From the NCBI RefSeq assembly GCF_001633105.1, contig NZ_LUKZ01000009.1, forward strand, positions 76,098 to 128,868: 52,771 nt of DNA, read 5' to 3'. The DNA is from Acidovorax sp. GW101-3H11. GTDB lineage: Bacteria > Pseudomonadota > Gammaproteobacteria > Burkholderiales > Burkholderiaceae_C. The notes below the pieces were generated by a model. That model saw only the letters and a list, made by a program, of their open reading frames with translations. It was not told the origin of the DNA and searched no databases. The position numbers and the translations under genes are program-made. This document shows positions 1 to 7,824 of the stretch, piece after piece. Numbering within the stretch: the stretch's first letter is position 1; each line of letters starts with the position of its first letter.

Positions 1-19
1 GCCGGATATCAAGCAAAAA

Positions 20-886
20 ATGCCCTCTGCGCCCGATGGGCAAGCGCTGGTAGCTCCTAAAACAATAGTAAATCGCCCTGCAGCGCCCGCAGCGCCAGCA
101 GCGCCGCTGCCTTCTCTGCTGTCCCCCGCCGAGTTCCGCCACCCCCAGGCCAACCGCGAGCTGCTGTTGGGCGATGCCGTGGTGGCCTATGCGCTGCAGC
201 GCGCACGGCGGCGCAGCATCGGGTTCACCGTGGGGGCCGATGGCCTGTCGGTGCGCGCGCCGAGCTGGGTCACGCTGGGCGCGGTGGATTCTGCGCTGCG
301 CGAAAAATCCGACTGGATCCTGCGCAAGCTCGCTGAAGCGCGCGAGCGCCAGCAGCGCATGGAGGGTGGCCGCATCGTCTGGGCCAACGGTGCCGTGCTG
401 CCCTACCTGGGCGAGCCACTGACGGTGGTGCTGGACCCGAGCCACGGCTTTGCAGGCAAGGGCGGGGCGCTGGTGGCGGCAGCAGCAGGGCAGGGCAACA
501 GCCTGCACATCGGCCTGCCCCACAGCGCCAGCCCCACGCAGATCCGCGACGCCGTGCAGGCCTGGCTCATGCGCGACGCGCGCCGCCACTTCACCACGCG
601 GCTGGACCACTTTGCGCCGCTCTTGGGCGTGCGCTGGGCCAGCCTGCGGCTGTCGAGCGCCAACACCCGCTGGGGCAGTGCCAAGGCCGACGGCTCCATC
701 CGTCTGAACTGGCGCCTGCTGCACTACCGCCCGGCCATCATCGACTATGTGGTGGCGCACGAGCTGGCCCACCTGCGCGTGATGGACCACAGTCCGCGCT
801 TCTGGGACACGGTGGCCACCGTGGTGCCCGACTACGCGCAGCTGCGCAGCCGCTTGCGCGACGACCCCGCCCCTTTGTGGGATTGA
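20..886 (+). CDS. YgjP/SprT-like zinc metalloprotease (DUF45 family)
   Basis: The protein (288 aa) ends in a zinc-protease domain with the motif HELAH at residues 247-251 followed by a third histidine (H257), as in the YgjP/DUF45 family of small cytosolic metallopeptidase-like proteins. The physiological substrate of the family is not established. Residues 20-35 are Ala/Pro-rich and unlike the rest. The first 20 codons overlap a genomic repeat (53-68), and no ribosome-binding site is visible before the ATG, so the true start may lie further downstream. A rhodanese gene follows after 16 bp and is probably co-transcribed. Confidence 0.8.
   Translation: MPSAPDGQALVAPKTIVNRPAAPAAPAAPLPSLLSPAEFRHPQANRELLLGDAVVAYALQRARRRSIGFTVGADGLSVRAPSWVTLGAVDSALREKSDWILRKLAEARERQQRMEGGRIVWANGAVLPYLGEPLTVVLDPSHGFAGKGGALVAAAAGQGNSLHIGLPHSASPTQIRDAVQAWLMRDARRHFTTRLDHFAPLLGVRWASLRLSSANTRWGSAKADGSIRLNWRLLHYRPAIIDYVVAHELAHLRVMDHSPRFWDTVATVVPDYAQLRSRLRDDPAPLWD
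53..68. repeat. CTCCTAAAA-type repeat fragment inside the first gene
   Basis: The 15-mer CTCCTAAAACAATAG (54-68) recurs exactly, in inverted orientation, at 40503-40518 inside a histidine kinase gene. A close variant lies at 1321-1337. Here it encodes residues 12-17 of the metalloprotease. Confidence 0.7.
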
Positions 887-902
887 AAGAAGGACTCTGA
901 CG

Positions 903-1319
903 ATGACCGAACCAACGATTCGCCCCGCTGAAGGCTATGCCGGAGACGTAACCCCACAGCAAGCCTGGCAGTGGGTACAGGCCGGCCAGGCCGTGCTGGT
1001 GGATGTGCGCAGCGATGCCGAGCGCGAGTGGGTGGGCCAGGTGCCCGGCGCCGCCGCCGTGGCCTGGAAGCAGTGGCCGGGCATGGCGATGAACGCCGAC
1101 TTCGATACCCAGATGCGCGCCGCCGTGCCCGAGGGCGGACGGGCCGTGCTGCTGTGCCGCAGCGGCGTGCGCTCCATTGCCGCCGCGCGCCGCGCCACCG
1201 AGCTGGGCATCACCGCCTACAACATTCTCGAAGGGTTTGAGGGCGATGCCGACGCAGAGGGCCACCGCGGCCAGCGAGGCGGCTGGCGCTTCCACGGCCT
1301 GCCGTGGAAACAGAGTTGA
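903..1319 (+). CDS. Rhodanese-like domain protein
   Basis: This is a single-domain rhodanese-type protein of 138 aa, of the kind that moves sulfane sulfur or acts as a phosphatase-like fold in the cytoplasm. The active-site loop CRSGVRS starts at C85, so the catalytic cysteine is present and transferase activity is plausible. The start is the ATG after an AAGGACTCTGACG spacer carrying an AAGGA ribosome-binding site. It follows the metalloprotease by 16 bp. The substrate cannot be told from sequence. Confidence 0.88.
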   Translation: MTEPTIRPAEGYAGDVTPQQAWQWVQAGQAVLVDVRSDAEREWVGQVPGAAAVAWKQWPGMAMNADFDTQMRAAVPEGGRAVLLCRSGVRSIAAARRATELGITAYNILEGFEGDADAEGHRGQRGGWRFHGLPWKQS

Positions 1320-1643
1320 TGCTCCTAAAAAAATAGCTGCTTGCGCTTGTCTATCAAGCGGTAGCAGCTATTTTGGTTTGAATTTGAGGGCGCCGCGCCC
1401 TGTGCGGATTTGCCGCTGAAGCGCAAAGAGCCAGACAGCAAGCGCAATACGCCTGTAGAGCACCGTGAAGCTGCGATGCGTGGAACTTGCCACCGCCGAC
1501 GGTTTGCGAAGGCCCGGCGATGGCGCGGACTCAGGGCGTCAAATTCACCCCCGCCCCCCGCCAGTGCACCCGTGGAACCGGCTTTGCCGGGCCACCGGGT
1601 GCGTCCCCCTCCGGGGGATGGCGCCGAAGGCGACTCAGGGGGG
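1320..1643. other. Intergenic region with two repeat structures, no gene
   Basis: This 324-bp gap between converging genes holds a near-perfect hairpin repeat (1321-1374) and a GC-rich structured element (1566-1643) that ends at the stop codon of the minus-strand LysM gene. The part in between (about 1380-1560) shows no convincing coding frame or motif. Both structures are well placed to end transcription of the facing genes. Confidence 0.7.
1321..1374. repeat. Full hairpin copy of the CTCCTAAAA/AAGCGGTAGCAGC repeat
   Basis: Two 20-nt arms (1330-1349 and 1355-1374) pair at 18 of 20 positions around the loop TCTAT, and the right arm ends in TTTT. The right arm shares the exact 17-mer AAGCGGTAGCAGCTATT (1356-1372) with 44774-44790. 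The left flank shares CTCCTAAAA with 54-62. It probably also works as a bidirectional terminator behind the rhodanese gene. Confidence 0.75.
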
Positions 1644-1647
1644 TTAC
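1566..1647 (-). repeat. GC-rich structured repeat ending at a stop codon
   Basis: GCACCC (1566-1571) pairs with GGGTGC (1597-1602), and CCGGC/GCCGG (1578-1590) forms an inner hairpin. TCCCCC/GGGGGA (1604-1618) forms a second stem. The element ends in CTCAGGGGGGTTAC, which contains the minus-strand stop codon. The same end, CTCAGGGGGTTAC, recurs at 3169-3181 at another minus-strand stop. It is a likely repeat family and terminator. Confidence 0.55.
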
Positions 1648-2129
1648 TTAGCCTGCGGGATGCGCAGCTTCTGGCCGGGGTAGATCTTGTCGGGGTGGCT
1701 CAGCATGGGCTTGTTGGCCTCGAAGATCACGGGGTACTTGTTGGCATCGCCATAGAACTTTTTGGCGATGGCGCTGAGCGTGTCGCCGCGCACCACATCG
1801 TGGTACTGGGCTTCGGGCTCGGGGTTGGTCACCTCCATCAGGTTTTCGACGCTGGTCACGCTGGCCACGTTGCCGCAGCACAGGGTGACTTTTTCCTTGG
1901 CGGCCTGGGTGGGGGCGGTGCCCTTCACGGTGACCTTGCCTTCGGGGCCCTGGAAGGCCACCTGCACGTTGCTGGCGCCCAGGTTCTGGGCGGCGATGTA
2001 GGTCTCGATGGCCTTGCCCGCCTTGGCGTTGAGTTCATCCTGCGTGGGGGCGGCGGCATTGGCAGCCTGCGCCTCTTTGCCGCCAAACAGCTTTTCGCCG
2101 GCTTCCTTGATGAAACTGAAAAGACCCAT
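1644..2129 (-). CDS. BON-LysM domain protein (YgaU/Kbp-like)
   Basis: This 161-aa protein has the layout of the Kbp/YgaU family. A short N-terminal segment (MGLFSFIKEAGEKLFG) is followed by a BON domain at about residues 30-95 and a LysM domain at about 110-159 (VVRGDTLSAIAKKFYGDANKYP...). Kbp of E. coli is a cytoplasmic potassium-binding protein, and LysM modules otherwise bind peptidoglycan; no signal peptide is visible here. The start at 2129 is chosen because GGAGG lies 6 bp upstream; the frame remains open further upstream, but that part has no family similarity. The pair CC (within TLCCGN) in the BON region is unusual. Confidence 0.88.
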   Translation of the reverse strand: MGLFSFIKEAGEKLFGGKEAQAANAAAPTQDELNAKAGKAIETYIAAQNLGASNVQVAFQGPEGKVTVKGTAPTQAAKEKVTLCCGNVASVTSVENLMEVTNPEPEAQYHDVVRGDTLSAIAKKFYGDANKYPVIFEANKPMLSHPDKIYPGQKLRIPQAK

Positions 2130-2314
2130 GTCGTACCTCCTGATGTTGCAGAAAGAAAAAGGAAGGACCACTTTAGCGGCAATGGGCGGCTGCGTCGTGT
2201 CGGACATGGGCGTGACACGATTTTTCACAATTTGGTGGCGGGCAGGGGTGGTGCCACTTGGGGGCTGTCGCCCTTGGGCAGGGGCACATTGCAAAACTCG
2301 GGATAATCCGCCGC

Positions 2315-3082
2315 ATGACTTTTCTGGCCATCGACGTCGGTAACACCCGTCTCAAATGGGCGTTGTACGACGCTTCCCGCCCTGGGGCTGCGCTGATGGC
2401 GCATGGCGCCGAGTTCCTCGACCACATCGACCGCCTGGCTGAAGGCAGTTGGGCGTCGCTGCCCCACCCGGAGCGCATGCTGGGCTGTGTGGTGGCGGGC
2501 GATGCCGTCAAGCGCCGGGTGCAGGAACAAATGGAGCTGTGGGATGTGGCTCCATCCTGGGTCGTGTCATCCGTGCAGGAGGCAGGGCTCACCAACGGCT
2601 ACGACCACCCCTCGCGCCTGGGCTCGGACCGCTGGGTGGCCATGATTGGCGCACGCCACCATGTGCTGGCTCGGGGCCCCGCGCGCCCGCTGATTGTGGT
2701 GATGGTGGGCACGGCCGTCACGGTGGAATGCATCGACGCCGAAGGCCGCTTCATGGGCGGCCTCATCCTGCCCGGCCACGGCATCATGCTGCGCGCGCTG
2801 GAGACCGGTACCGCCGGCCTGCATGTGCCCACGGGCGAAGTGCGCCCGTTCCCCACCAACACCAGCGACGCACTGACCAGCGGCGGCACCTATGCCATTG
2901 CCGGAGCGGTGGAGCGCATGTACCAGCACCTGCTGCAACACTGCGGCCAGGAGCCCGCGTGCATCATGACCGGCGGCGCGGGCTGGAAGATGGCGCCCAG
3001 CATGACGCGGCCCTTCGAGCTGGTGGACAACCTGATTTTTGACGGCCTGCTGGAGATTGCTGCGCGGCGGTTTGGGGGTTGA
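2315..3082 (+). CDS. coaX: Type III pantothenate kinase
   Basis: CoaX phosphorylates pantothenate, the first step of coenzyme A synthesis. The 255-aa length fits the family. The N-terminal phosphate-binding motif DVGNTRLKW (from D7) is present, as are the [10 protein letters not shown] segment and [17 protein letters not shown] and TGGAG motifs of the ASKHA fold. I start at the ATG at 2315, directly before [12 protein letters not shown] -10-like GGATAAT (2301-2307) lies only about 8 bp upstream, which would make a leaderless or nearly leaderless message. Partner gene birA, often adjacent to coaX, is not in the window. Confidence 0.95.
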   Translation: MTFLAIDVGNTRLKWALYDASRPGAALMAHGAEFLDHIDRLAEGSWASLPHPERMLGCVVAGDAVKRRVQEQMELWDVAPSWVVSSVQEAGLTNGYDHPSRLGSDRWVAMIGARHHVLARGPARPLIVVMVGTAVTVECIDAEGRFMGGLILPGHGIMLRALETGTAGLHVPTGEVRPFPTNTSDALTSGGTYAIAGAVERMYQHLLQHCGQEPACIMTGGAGWKMAPSMTRPFELVDNLIFDGLLEIAARRFGG

Positions 3083-3133
3083 GGGTTACGGCTCCCAGCC
3101 TGCCCGCGCAGGCTGGTGCGGACCTGAAGAGCG

Positions 3134-3181
3134 GCCGCCTCCGGCGGCTGCACCGAGGCGCGAAACGCCTCAGGGGGTTAC
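3134..3181. terminator. Paired hairpins between converging genes
   Basis: GCCGCC-TCC-GGCGGC (3134-3148) and GAGGCG-CGAAA-CGCCTC (3155-3171) form two stable stems between coaX and the facing TPR gene. The right side ends in CTCAGGGGGTTAC, shared with 1634-1647. There is no clear U tract, so termination efficiency is uncertain. Confidence 0.5.
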
Positions 3182-3951
3182 TCCTCCAGTTCCGTCCTTG
3201 CCATCTCCACATCCAGCCGCTCCATGGCGTCCATGGGTTCCGCGGCGGCGGCCTTTTCGTAGAGCGCGGTGGCTTCCTTCATCTTCTTGTCGCCTTCCAG
3301 CATCACGAGCGCGTTGGCGTACTCGATCATCGCGATGGCCGAGCCCGGGTTGAGCTTGAGGGCTTCCTGGAACAGCTTGAGGCCTGCGTCCTTCTTGGCG
3401 CCATAGGTCATGCCGCCAATCAGCGAGCCCACCTTGTCGATCACCTCGGCATGGAAGGCGCCCAGCGCAATGCGTGCGTCGGCGTGTTTGGGTGACAGCG
3501 CAATGGACTTCTCCAGCGACTCCTTCACCTTCCCGCCCAGGCCCTGCGCCAGCGCCTTGGCCACGCTTATGCCCTGGCTGTAGCGGCCCAGCGCGTACGC
3601 ATGCCAGTACCAGGCGTTGGCGTTGCTGGGGTCTTCGCCCGCCTGGGCCTCGGCACGCTCGGCCACCTGGGTGAACAGGTCCAGGCGCGTCTTTTCCTTG
3701 GGTTCCAGGTAGTTGGCGTAGATGGACGTGGCCTTGTTGGCCACGGTGATGCCCGCGCCACCGGCGGCCAGGCCTGCGGCGGCGGCCTTTTCAAAATCGC
3801 CGTTGTGGAACAGTGCCCAGGCTTCCAGCACGGCGCTGTCCTTGGGGCAGGGTTCGGCGTCGCCGCCATGCAGCCGGGCCCAGTGCTTCTTGACGCTTGC
3901 GGCATCAAAGCGGTAGTCGCCCGCGTGGGGGAAAGGGGTCCATTTGGCCAT
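3178..3951 (-). CDS. Tetratricopeptide-type repeat protein, function unknown
   Basis: The 257-aa protein is mostly helical, with TPR-like repeats visible at about residues 85-130 (SNANAWYWHAYALGRYSQG), 140-165 (LSPKHADARIALGAFHAEV) and 185-225 (LKLFQEALKLNPGSAIAMIEYANAL). No signal peptide is seen, so it is probably cytoplasmic and mediates protein contacts. The start at 3951 is preceded by CCGGAG. A TetR regulator lies 52 bp upstream on the same strand and may be in the same transcript. The specific role is unknown. Confidence 0.8.
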   Translation of the reverse strand: MAKWTPFPHAGDYRFDAASVKKHWARLHGGDAEPCPKDSAVLEAWALFHNGDFEKAAAAGLAAGGAGITVANKATSIYANYLEPKEKTRLDLFTQVAERAEAQAGEDPSNANAWYWHAYALGRYSQGISVAKALAQGLGGKVKESLEKSIALSPKHADARIALGAFHAEVIDKVGSLIGGMTYGAKKDAGLKLFQEALKLNPGSAIAMIEYANALVMLEGDKKMKEATALYEKAAAAEPMDAMERLDVEMARTELEE

Positions 3952-4003
3952 GGTGTGTCTCCGGAAGTTCTTGTGGGTGGATGTCTGTGGAAGGTGGGCG
4001 ATA

Positions 4004-4666
4004 TCAGCCTGGCGCTGCTGCATACGCGCCCACCAGCTGCAGCAGGTGGGCCCGCTGGCCACTTTCGAGGTAGGGCATGAGCAGGTTCAGCACATGGTGG
4101 GCACCGCGCAGCAACGCGGCCTGGGCGCTTTCGGGCTCCAGTGCACGGCGCGGGTCGCGCACATATTCAAAGCTGAGCCAGTAGGTCAGCACCACCACCA
4201 TGCTGGTGGCGGTGGCCTCCAGCTCGCGCGAGTCGATGTGCAGGGCTTCTGCGCGGCCCATGCCATCGAGCATGGCGCGCACGGCACGGGTCTTGTTCTT
4301 GAGGATGGCCTGGAAGTGGGTCTCCAGGCGCCGGTTCTTGGACAGCAGGTCGTTGAGGTCGCGGTACAGAAAACGGTACTGCCAGATCAGCTCGAACAGC
4401 GTGTGCATGAAGAACCAAGCGTCTTCCACGTTGCGCACCCCATCGGCGGCGGCGAGCAACTCGGTGAGCGAGCGCTCGTAGCGGTCGAACAGCGCGTTGA
4501 TCAGCTCGTCCTTGGCGGGGTAGTGGTAGTAGAGGTTGCCGGGGCTGATGCGCAGCTCGGCCGAAATCAGGGTGGTGGAGACGTTGGGTTCGCCGAACCG
4601 GTTGAACAGGTCCAGCGTGACTTCCAGAATGCGTTCTGCGGTGCGGCGTGGCGCTTTCTTCACCAT
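4004..4666 (-). CDS. TetR/AcrR-family transcriptional regulator
   Basis: Residues 8-55 form a TetR helix-turn-helix (RILEVTLDLFNRFGEPNVSTTLI... NLYYHYPAKDEL). The remaining 165 residues are the helical ligand and dimer part and resemble the C-terminal domain of betaproteobacterial regulators near storage or fatty acid genes. It sits between a TPR gene and a phasin gene, so a link to storage metabolism is plausible but inferred. Two 11-bp direct repeats CATGCTGCAGT (4738-4748, 4774-4784) in the upstream region are possible regulator sites. Confidence 0.88.
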   Translation of the reverse strand: MVKKAPRRTAERILEVTLDLFNRFGEPNVSTTLISAELRISPGNLYYHYPAKDELINALFDRYERSLTELLAAADGVRNVEDAWFFMHTLFELIWQYRFLYRDLNDLLSKNRRLETHFQAILKNKTRAVRAMLDGMGRAEALHIDSRELEATATSMVVVLTYWLSFEYVRDPRRALEPESAQAALLRGAHHVLNLLMPYLESGQRAHLLQLVGAYAAAPG

Positions 4667-4737
4667 GTGTGCAGGCCCTTCGCGTCGTTGTGCTTCGTTG
4701 TTTCGGTGTCTCTGATGGCTACTCTAACCCACGCAGT

Positions 4738-4784
4738 CATGCTGCAGTGCGGCATGACGCCTTGCGGCAAACCCATGCTGCAGT
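4738..4784. promoter_or_regulatory. Direct repeat CATGCTGCAGT, possible regulator site
   Basis: The 11-mer CATGCTGCAGT occurs at 4738-4748 and 4774-4784, starts 36 bp apart, in the gap upstream of the TetR gene and downstream of the phasin gene. A CATGC...GCATG inverted pair overlaps the first copy. Spacing of more than three helical turns on the same face would suit a repressor, but nothing identifies the protein. Confidence 0.3.
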
Positions 4785-4812
4785 TGCTTGTAACGCACTT
4801 CATGGGTTTCTC

Positions 4813-4858
4813 CAAAAAAAGAAAAGCGGCCAGCGCGCTGTTGCACGCGGGCCGCTTT
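4813..4858 (-). terminator. Rho-independent terminator of the phasin gene
   Basis: Read on the minus strand, AAAGCGGCC and GGCCGCTTT (4850-4858 with 4823-4831) form a 9-bp stem. It is followed by a T run (TCTTTTTTTGG, 4811-4822). It lies 46 bp beyond the phasin stop codon. Confidence 0.85.
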
Positions 4859-4903
4859 CAGCGGGCGGGCTGCTGCCCGCCTGCGCCAGTGGGTGGTGAG
4901 CGA

Positions 4904-5497
4904 TCAGCTGGCCGATGGGGCGCTGGCGCCGGTGTCGGCTGCGGCACGGGCTGCGGGCTTCTTGGCCGCAGCCTTCTTGGCAGGGGCCTTGGCTGCAGGC
5001 TTGGCGGCTGCCTTGGCAGGAGCGGCCTTCTTCGCTGGAGCCTTCTTGGCAGGGGCCTTGGCGGCGGGCTTTGCTGCAGCCTTGGCGGGGGCGGCCTTGC
5101 TGCCCTTGGCCAGAGCGTCCACACGGGCGCTCAGGGCTTCCAGGTCGCGGGCCGAGGGCACGCCCAGCTTGGCCAGGGCCTTGGCCACGCGGTCTTCGAA
5201 GATATTTTCAAGCTTGTCCCACTGGCCCTGGGCCTTGGAGCCGATGTCGCTGGCCATGGTGGTCACGCGGCTGGTGGCTTCGGTGATCTTTTCTTCGGCC
5301 ACGGCCTGGGTCTTGCGCTGGATGGTCAGGCCTTCCTTGACCAGGGCTTCAAACACCTTGCCGCCTTCTTCCTGTGCCTTGGAGAAGGCGCCCAGGCCCG
5401 CCAGCCAGATCTGCTGGGCGGAGTCCTTGACGGTGCTGGACAGTTGGGCGTTGCTCTTCTTTTTGTCAGCGCTGAGTTTCTGCAGTTTCTTGACCAT
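4904..5497 (-). CDS. Phasin-family polyhydroxyalkanoate granule protein with Lys/Ala/Pro tail
   Basis: Residues 1-120 match the PHA granule-associated phasin family: the segment IWLAGLGAFSKAQEEGGKVF is its hallmark, followed by a long amphipathic helix. Residues 130-185 are a tract of PAKAAAKP/KAPAKK repeats like the histone-H1-like tail of PhaF, which binds DNA. The protein therefore probably coats PHA granules and ties them to the nucleoid. The start at 5497 has CGGAGG 5 bp upstream. A strong terminator follows. It is transcribed divergently from the acyl-CoA reductase gene. Confidence 0.88.
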   Translation of the reverse strand: MVKKLQKLSADKKKSNAQLSSTVKDSAQQIWLAGLGAFSKAQEEGGKVFEALVKEGLTIQRKTQAVAEEKITEATSRVTTMASDIGSKAQGQWDKLENIFEDRVAKALAKLGVPSARDLEALSARVDALAKGSKAAPAKAAAKPAAKAPAKKAPAKKAAPAKAAAKPAAKAPAKKAAAKKPAARAAADTGASAPSAS

Positions 5498-5724
5498 AAG
5501 GCCTCCGTGGTGCGGTTGGTTGGGGTTGCCGGGGCGATTTTGCCTTCGACGCATGGCCGCACTGTACGCCGCACGGTGCGCAAGGTGTAGGCGCGCGCTC
5601 CTAAAAATGTAGAGCGTGCCATCTAGCGGGGGAGGCGCTGGCCGCCTAGTATCGGCGCGGGTTTCTGCTGAATCGGGGTGCGCAGGCCTTGCGCAAGAAT
5701 GAAGCTATCTCAGAGGAGTTTTCC
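5498..5724. other. Divergent promoter region with small repeat fragment
   Basis: This 227-bp gap separates the divergent phasin and acyl-CoA reductase genes and must hold both promoters, although no clear -35/-10 pair stands out. It has a CTCCTAAAAATGTAGAGCG segment at about 5599-5617 that resembles the left end of the repeat at 1321. A CAGAGGAG ribosome-binding site (5711-5718) precedes the reductase ATG. Confidence 0.5.
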
Positions 5725-7713
5725 ATGCAGTATTTTGTGACGGGGGCAACGGGGTTCATTGGCAAGCGGCTTGTGAAGAAGCTGCTGGAGCGCAAGGGCG
5801 CTGTCGTCCACTTCCTGATTCGCAAGGAGAGCGCCGACAAGGTCGCCGACCTGCGCAGCTTCTGGGGCGTGGGGCCCACGCGTGCGATTCCCGTGTTTGG
5901 CGACCTCACCGCCAAGAAGCTGGGCGTGGCGGCGGAAGACGTCAAGAAGCTCAAGGGCCAGATCGACCACTTCTACCACCTGGCCGCCGTGTACGACCTG
6001 GGCGCCGACGAAGAAACCCAGGTGGCCGTGAACATCGAGGGCACGCGCAACACGGTGGACCTGGCCAAGGCCATCGATGCGGGGCACTTCCACCATGTCT
6101 CTTCCATCGCAGCCGCAGGCCTGTACGAAGGCGTGTTCCGCGAAGACATGTTCGAAGAGGCCGAGGGCCTGGACCACCCGTACTTCCAGACCAAGCACGA
6201 GAGCGAGAAGATCGTGCGCCAGGACTGCAAGGTGCCCTGGACGGTGTACCGCCCTGCGATGGTGGTGGGCGACAGCACCACCGGCGAGATGGACAAGATC
6301 GACGGGCCCTACTACTTCTTCAAGCTCATCCAGCGCCTGCGCCAGCTGCTGCCGCCCTGGATGCCCACGGTGGGCCTGGAGGGCGGGCGCGTGAACATCG
6401 TGCCGGTGGACTTCGTGGTCAACGCGCTCAACGTCATCAGCCACCAGGCGTCCATCGCCAAAAAATGTTTTCACCTGGTGGACCCGGTGGGCTACCGCGT
6501 GGGCGACGTGCTGGACATCTTCAGCCGCGCTGCGCACGCGCCGCGCATGAACCTGTTCATCAACGCGGCGCTGCTGGGTTTTATCCCCAAGGGCATCAAG
6601 AAAAGCCTGATGGCCATGGCCCCCGTGCGCCGCGTGCGCAACGCGGTCATGAAGGACCTGGGCCTGCCCGAGGACATGCTCACCTTTGTGAACTACCCCA
6701 CGCGCTTTGACTGCCGCGAAACGATGGCAGCGCTCAAGGGCTCGGGCGTGGCCTGCCCCAACCTCAAGGACTACGCCTGGCGCCTGTGGGACTACTGGGA
6801 GCGCAATCTGGACCCCGAGCTGTTCATCGACCGCAGCCTCAAGGGCACGGTGGCGGGCAAGGTGGTGCTGATCACGGGCGGCTCCTCCGGCATTGGCCTG
6901 GCCGCCGCACACAAGTTTGCCGAGGCGGGCGCCACCACCATCATCTGCGGCCGCGACCAGGACAAGCTCGATGAGGCCTGTGCCGAAGCCAAGGCCAAGG
7001 GTTACCAGTTCATCGCCTATTCGGCCGACATCGCCGACATGGCCGATTGCGACCGCTTCGTGCAGCTGCTCATCGACAACCATGGCGGTGTGGACTTCCT
7101 CATCAACAACGCGGGCCGCTCCATCCGCCGCGCCATCGAGTCGAGCTACGACCGTTTCCACGACTACGAGCGCACCATGCAGCTGAACTACTTCGGCTGC
7201 CTGCGCGTGACCATGGGCTTCCTGCCCGGCATGGTGGAAAAGCGCAAGGGCCATGTGGTGAACATCAGCTCCATCGGCGTGCTGACCAACGCGCCGCGTT
7301 TTTCGGCCTACGTGGCCAGCAAGGCGGCGCTGGATGCCTGGACGCGCTGCGCATCGAGCGAGTTTGCCGACCAGGGCATCACCTTCACCACCATCAACAT
7401 GCCGCTGGTGCGCACGCCCATGATTGCGCCCACTAAGATCTACAACAACGTGCCCACCCTGAGCCCCGAGGAGGCGGCGGACATGATCGCCCAGGCCTGC
7501 ATCTTCAAGCCCGTGCGCATTGCCACGCGCCTGGGCATCACCGGGCAGCTGCTGCATGCGCTGGTGCCGCGCGTGGCGCAGATCACCATGAACACCAGCT
7601 TTCGCATGTTCCCGGATTCCACGGCCGCCAAGGGCGGTGGTAAGGACGCCAAACCGCAGCTCTCGGCCGAGGCGGTGGCGCTGCAGCAGATGATGCGTGG
7701 TATTCACTTTTGA
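5725..7713 (+). CDS. Two-domain fatty acyl-CoA reductase (Marinobacter FAR type)
   Basis: Two SDR modules are fused in 662 aa. The N-terminal extended SDR has the NADPH motif TGATGFIG (residues 6-13) and catalytic Y153/K157. The C-terminal classical SDR has GGSSGIG (385-391) and Y529/K533. Length, order and many segments (HFHHVSSIAAAGL, GEMDKIDGPYYFFK, NISSIGVLTNAPRFSAYVASK) match from memory the Marinobacter enzyme that reduces fatty acyl-CoA to the fatty alcohol in two steps, and the related mycobacterial acyl-CoA reductases. Both active sites look intact. The product would be fatty alcohol for wax esters or lipids. An adjacent phasin gene supports a storage-lipid setting. No wax ester synthase is in the window. 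Confidence 0.87.
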   Translation: MQYFVTGATGFIGKRLVKKLLERKGAVVHFLIRKESADKVADLRSFWGVGPTRAIPVFGDLTAKKLGVAAEDVKKLKGQIDHFYHLAAVYDLGADEETQVAVNIEGTRNTVDLAKAIDAGHFHHVSSIAAAGLYEGVFREDMFEEAEGLDHPYFQTKHESEKIVRQDCKVPWTVYRPAMVVGDSTTGEMDKIDGPYYFFKLIQRLRQLLPPWMPTVGLEGGRVNIVPVDFVVNALNVISHQASIAKKCFHLVDPVGYRVGDVLDIFSRAAHAPRMNLFINAALLGFIPKGIKKSLMAMAPVRRVRNAVMKDLGLPEDMLTFVNYPTRFDCRETMAALKGSGVACPNLKDYAWRLWDYWERNLDPELFIDRSLKGTVAGKVVLITGGSSGIGLAAAHKFAEAGATTIICGRDQDKLDEACAEAKAKGYQFIAYSADIADMADCDRFVQLLIDNHGGVDFLINNAGRSIRRAIESSYDRFHDYERTMQLNYFGCLRVTMGFLPGMVEKRKGHVVNISSIGVLTNAPRFSAYVASKAALDAWTRCASSEFADQGITFTTINMPLVRTPMIAPTKIYNNVPTLSPEEAADMIAQACIFKPVRIATRLGITGQLLHALVPRVAQITMNTSFRMFPDSTAAKGGGKDAKPQLSAEAVALQQMMRGIHF

Positions 7714-7824
7714 TGACCATCCGGCCCGCGCAGAAACCCCCGCGTTGAACTCTGTTACCGGGGGGCCGGGCAGGGTGGGATAATCGTGGGTTCTGCCGAG
7801 CTGGCATTTCACACAGCCCTCCCT

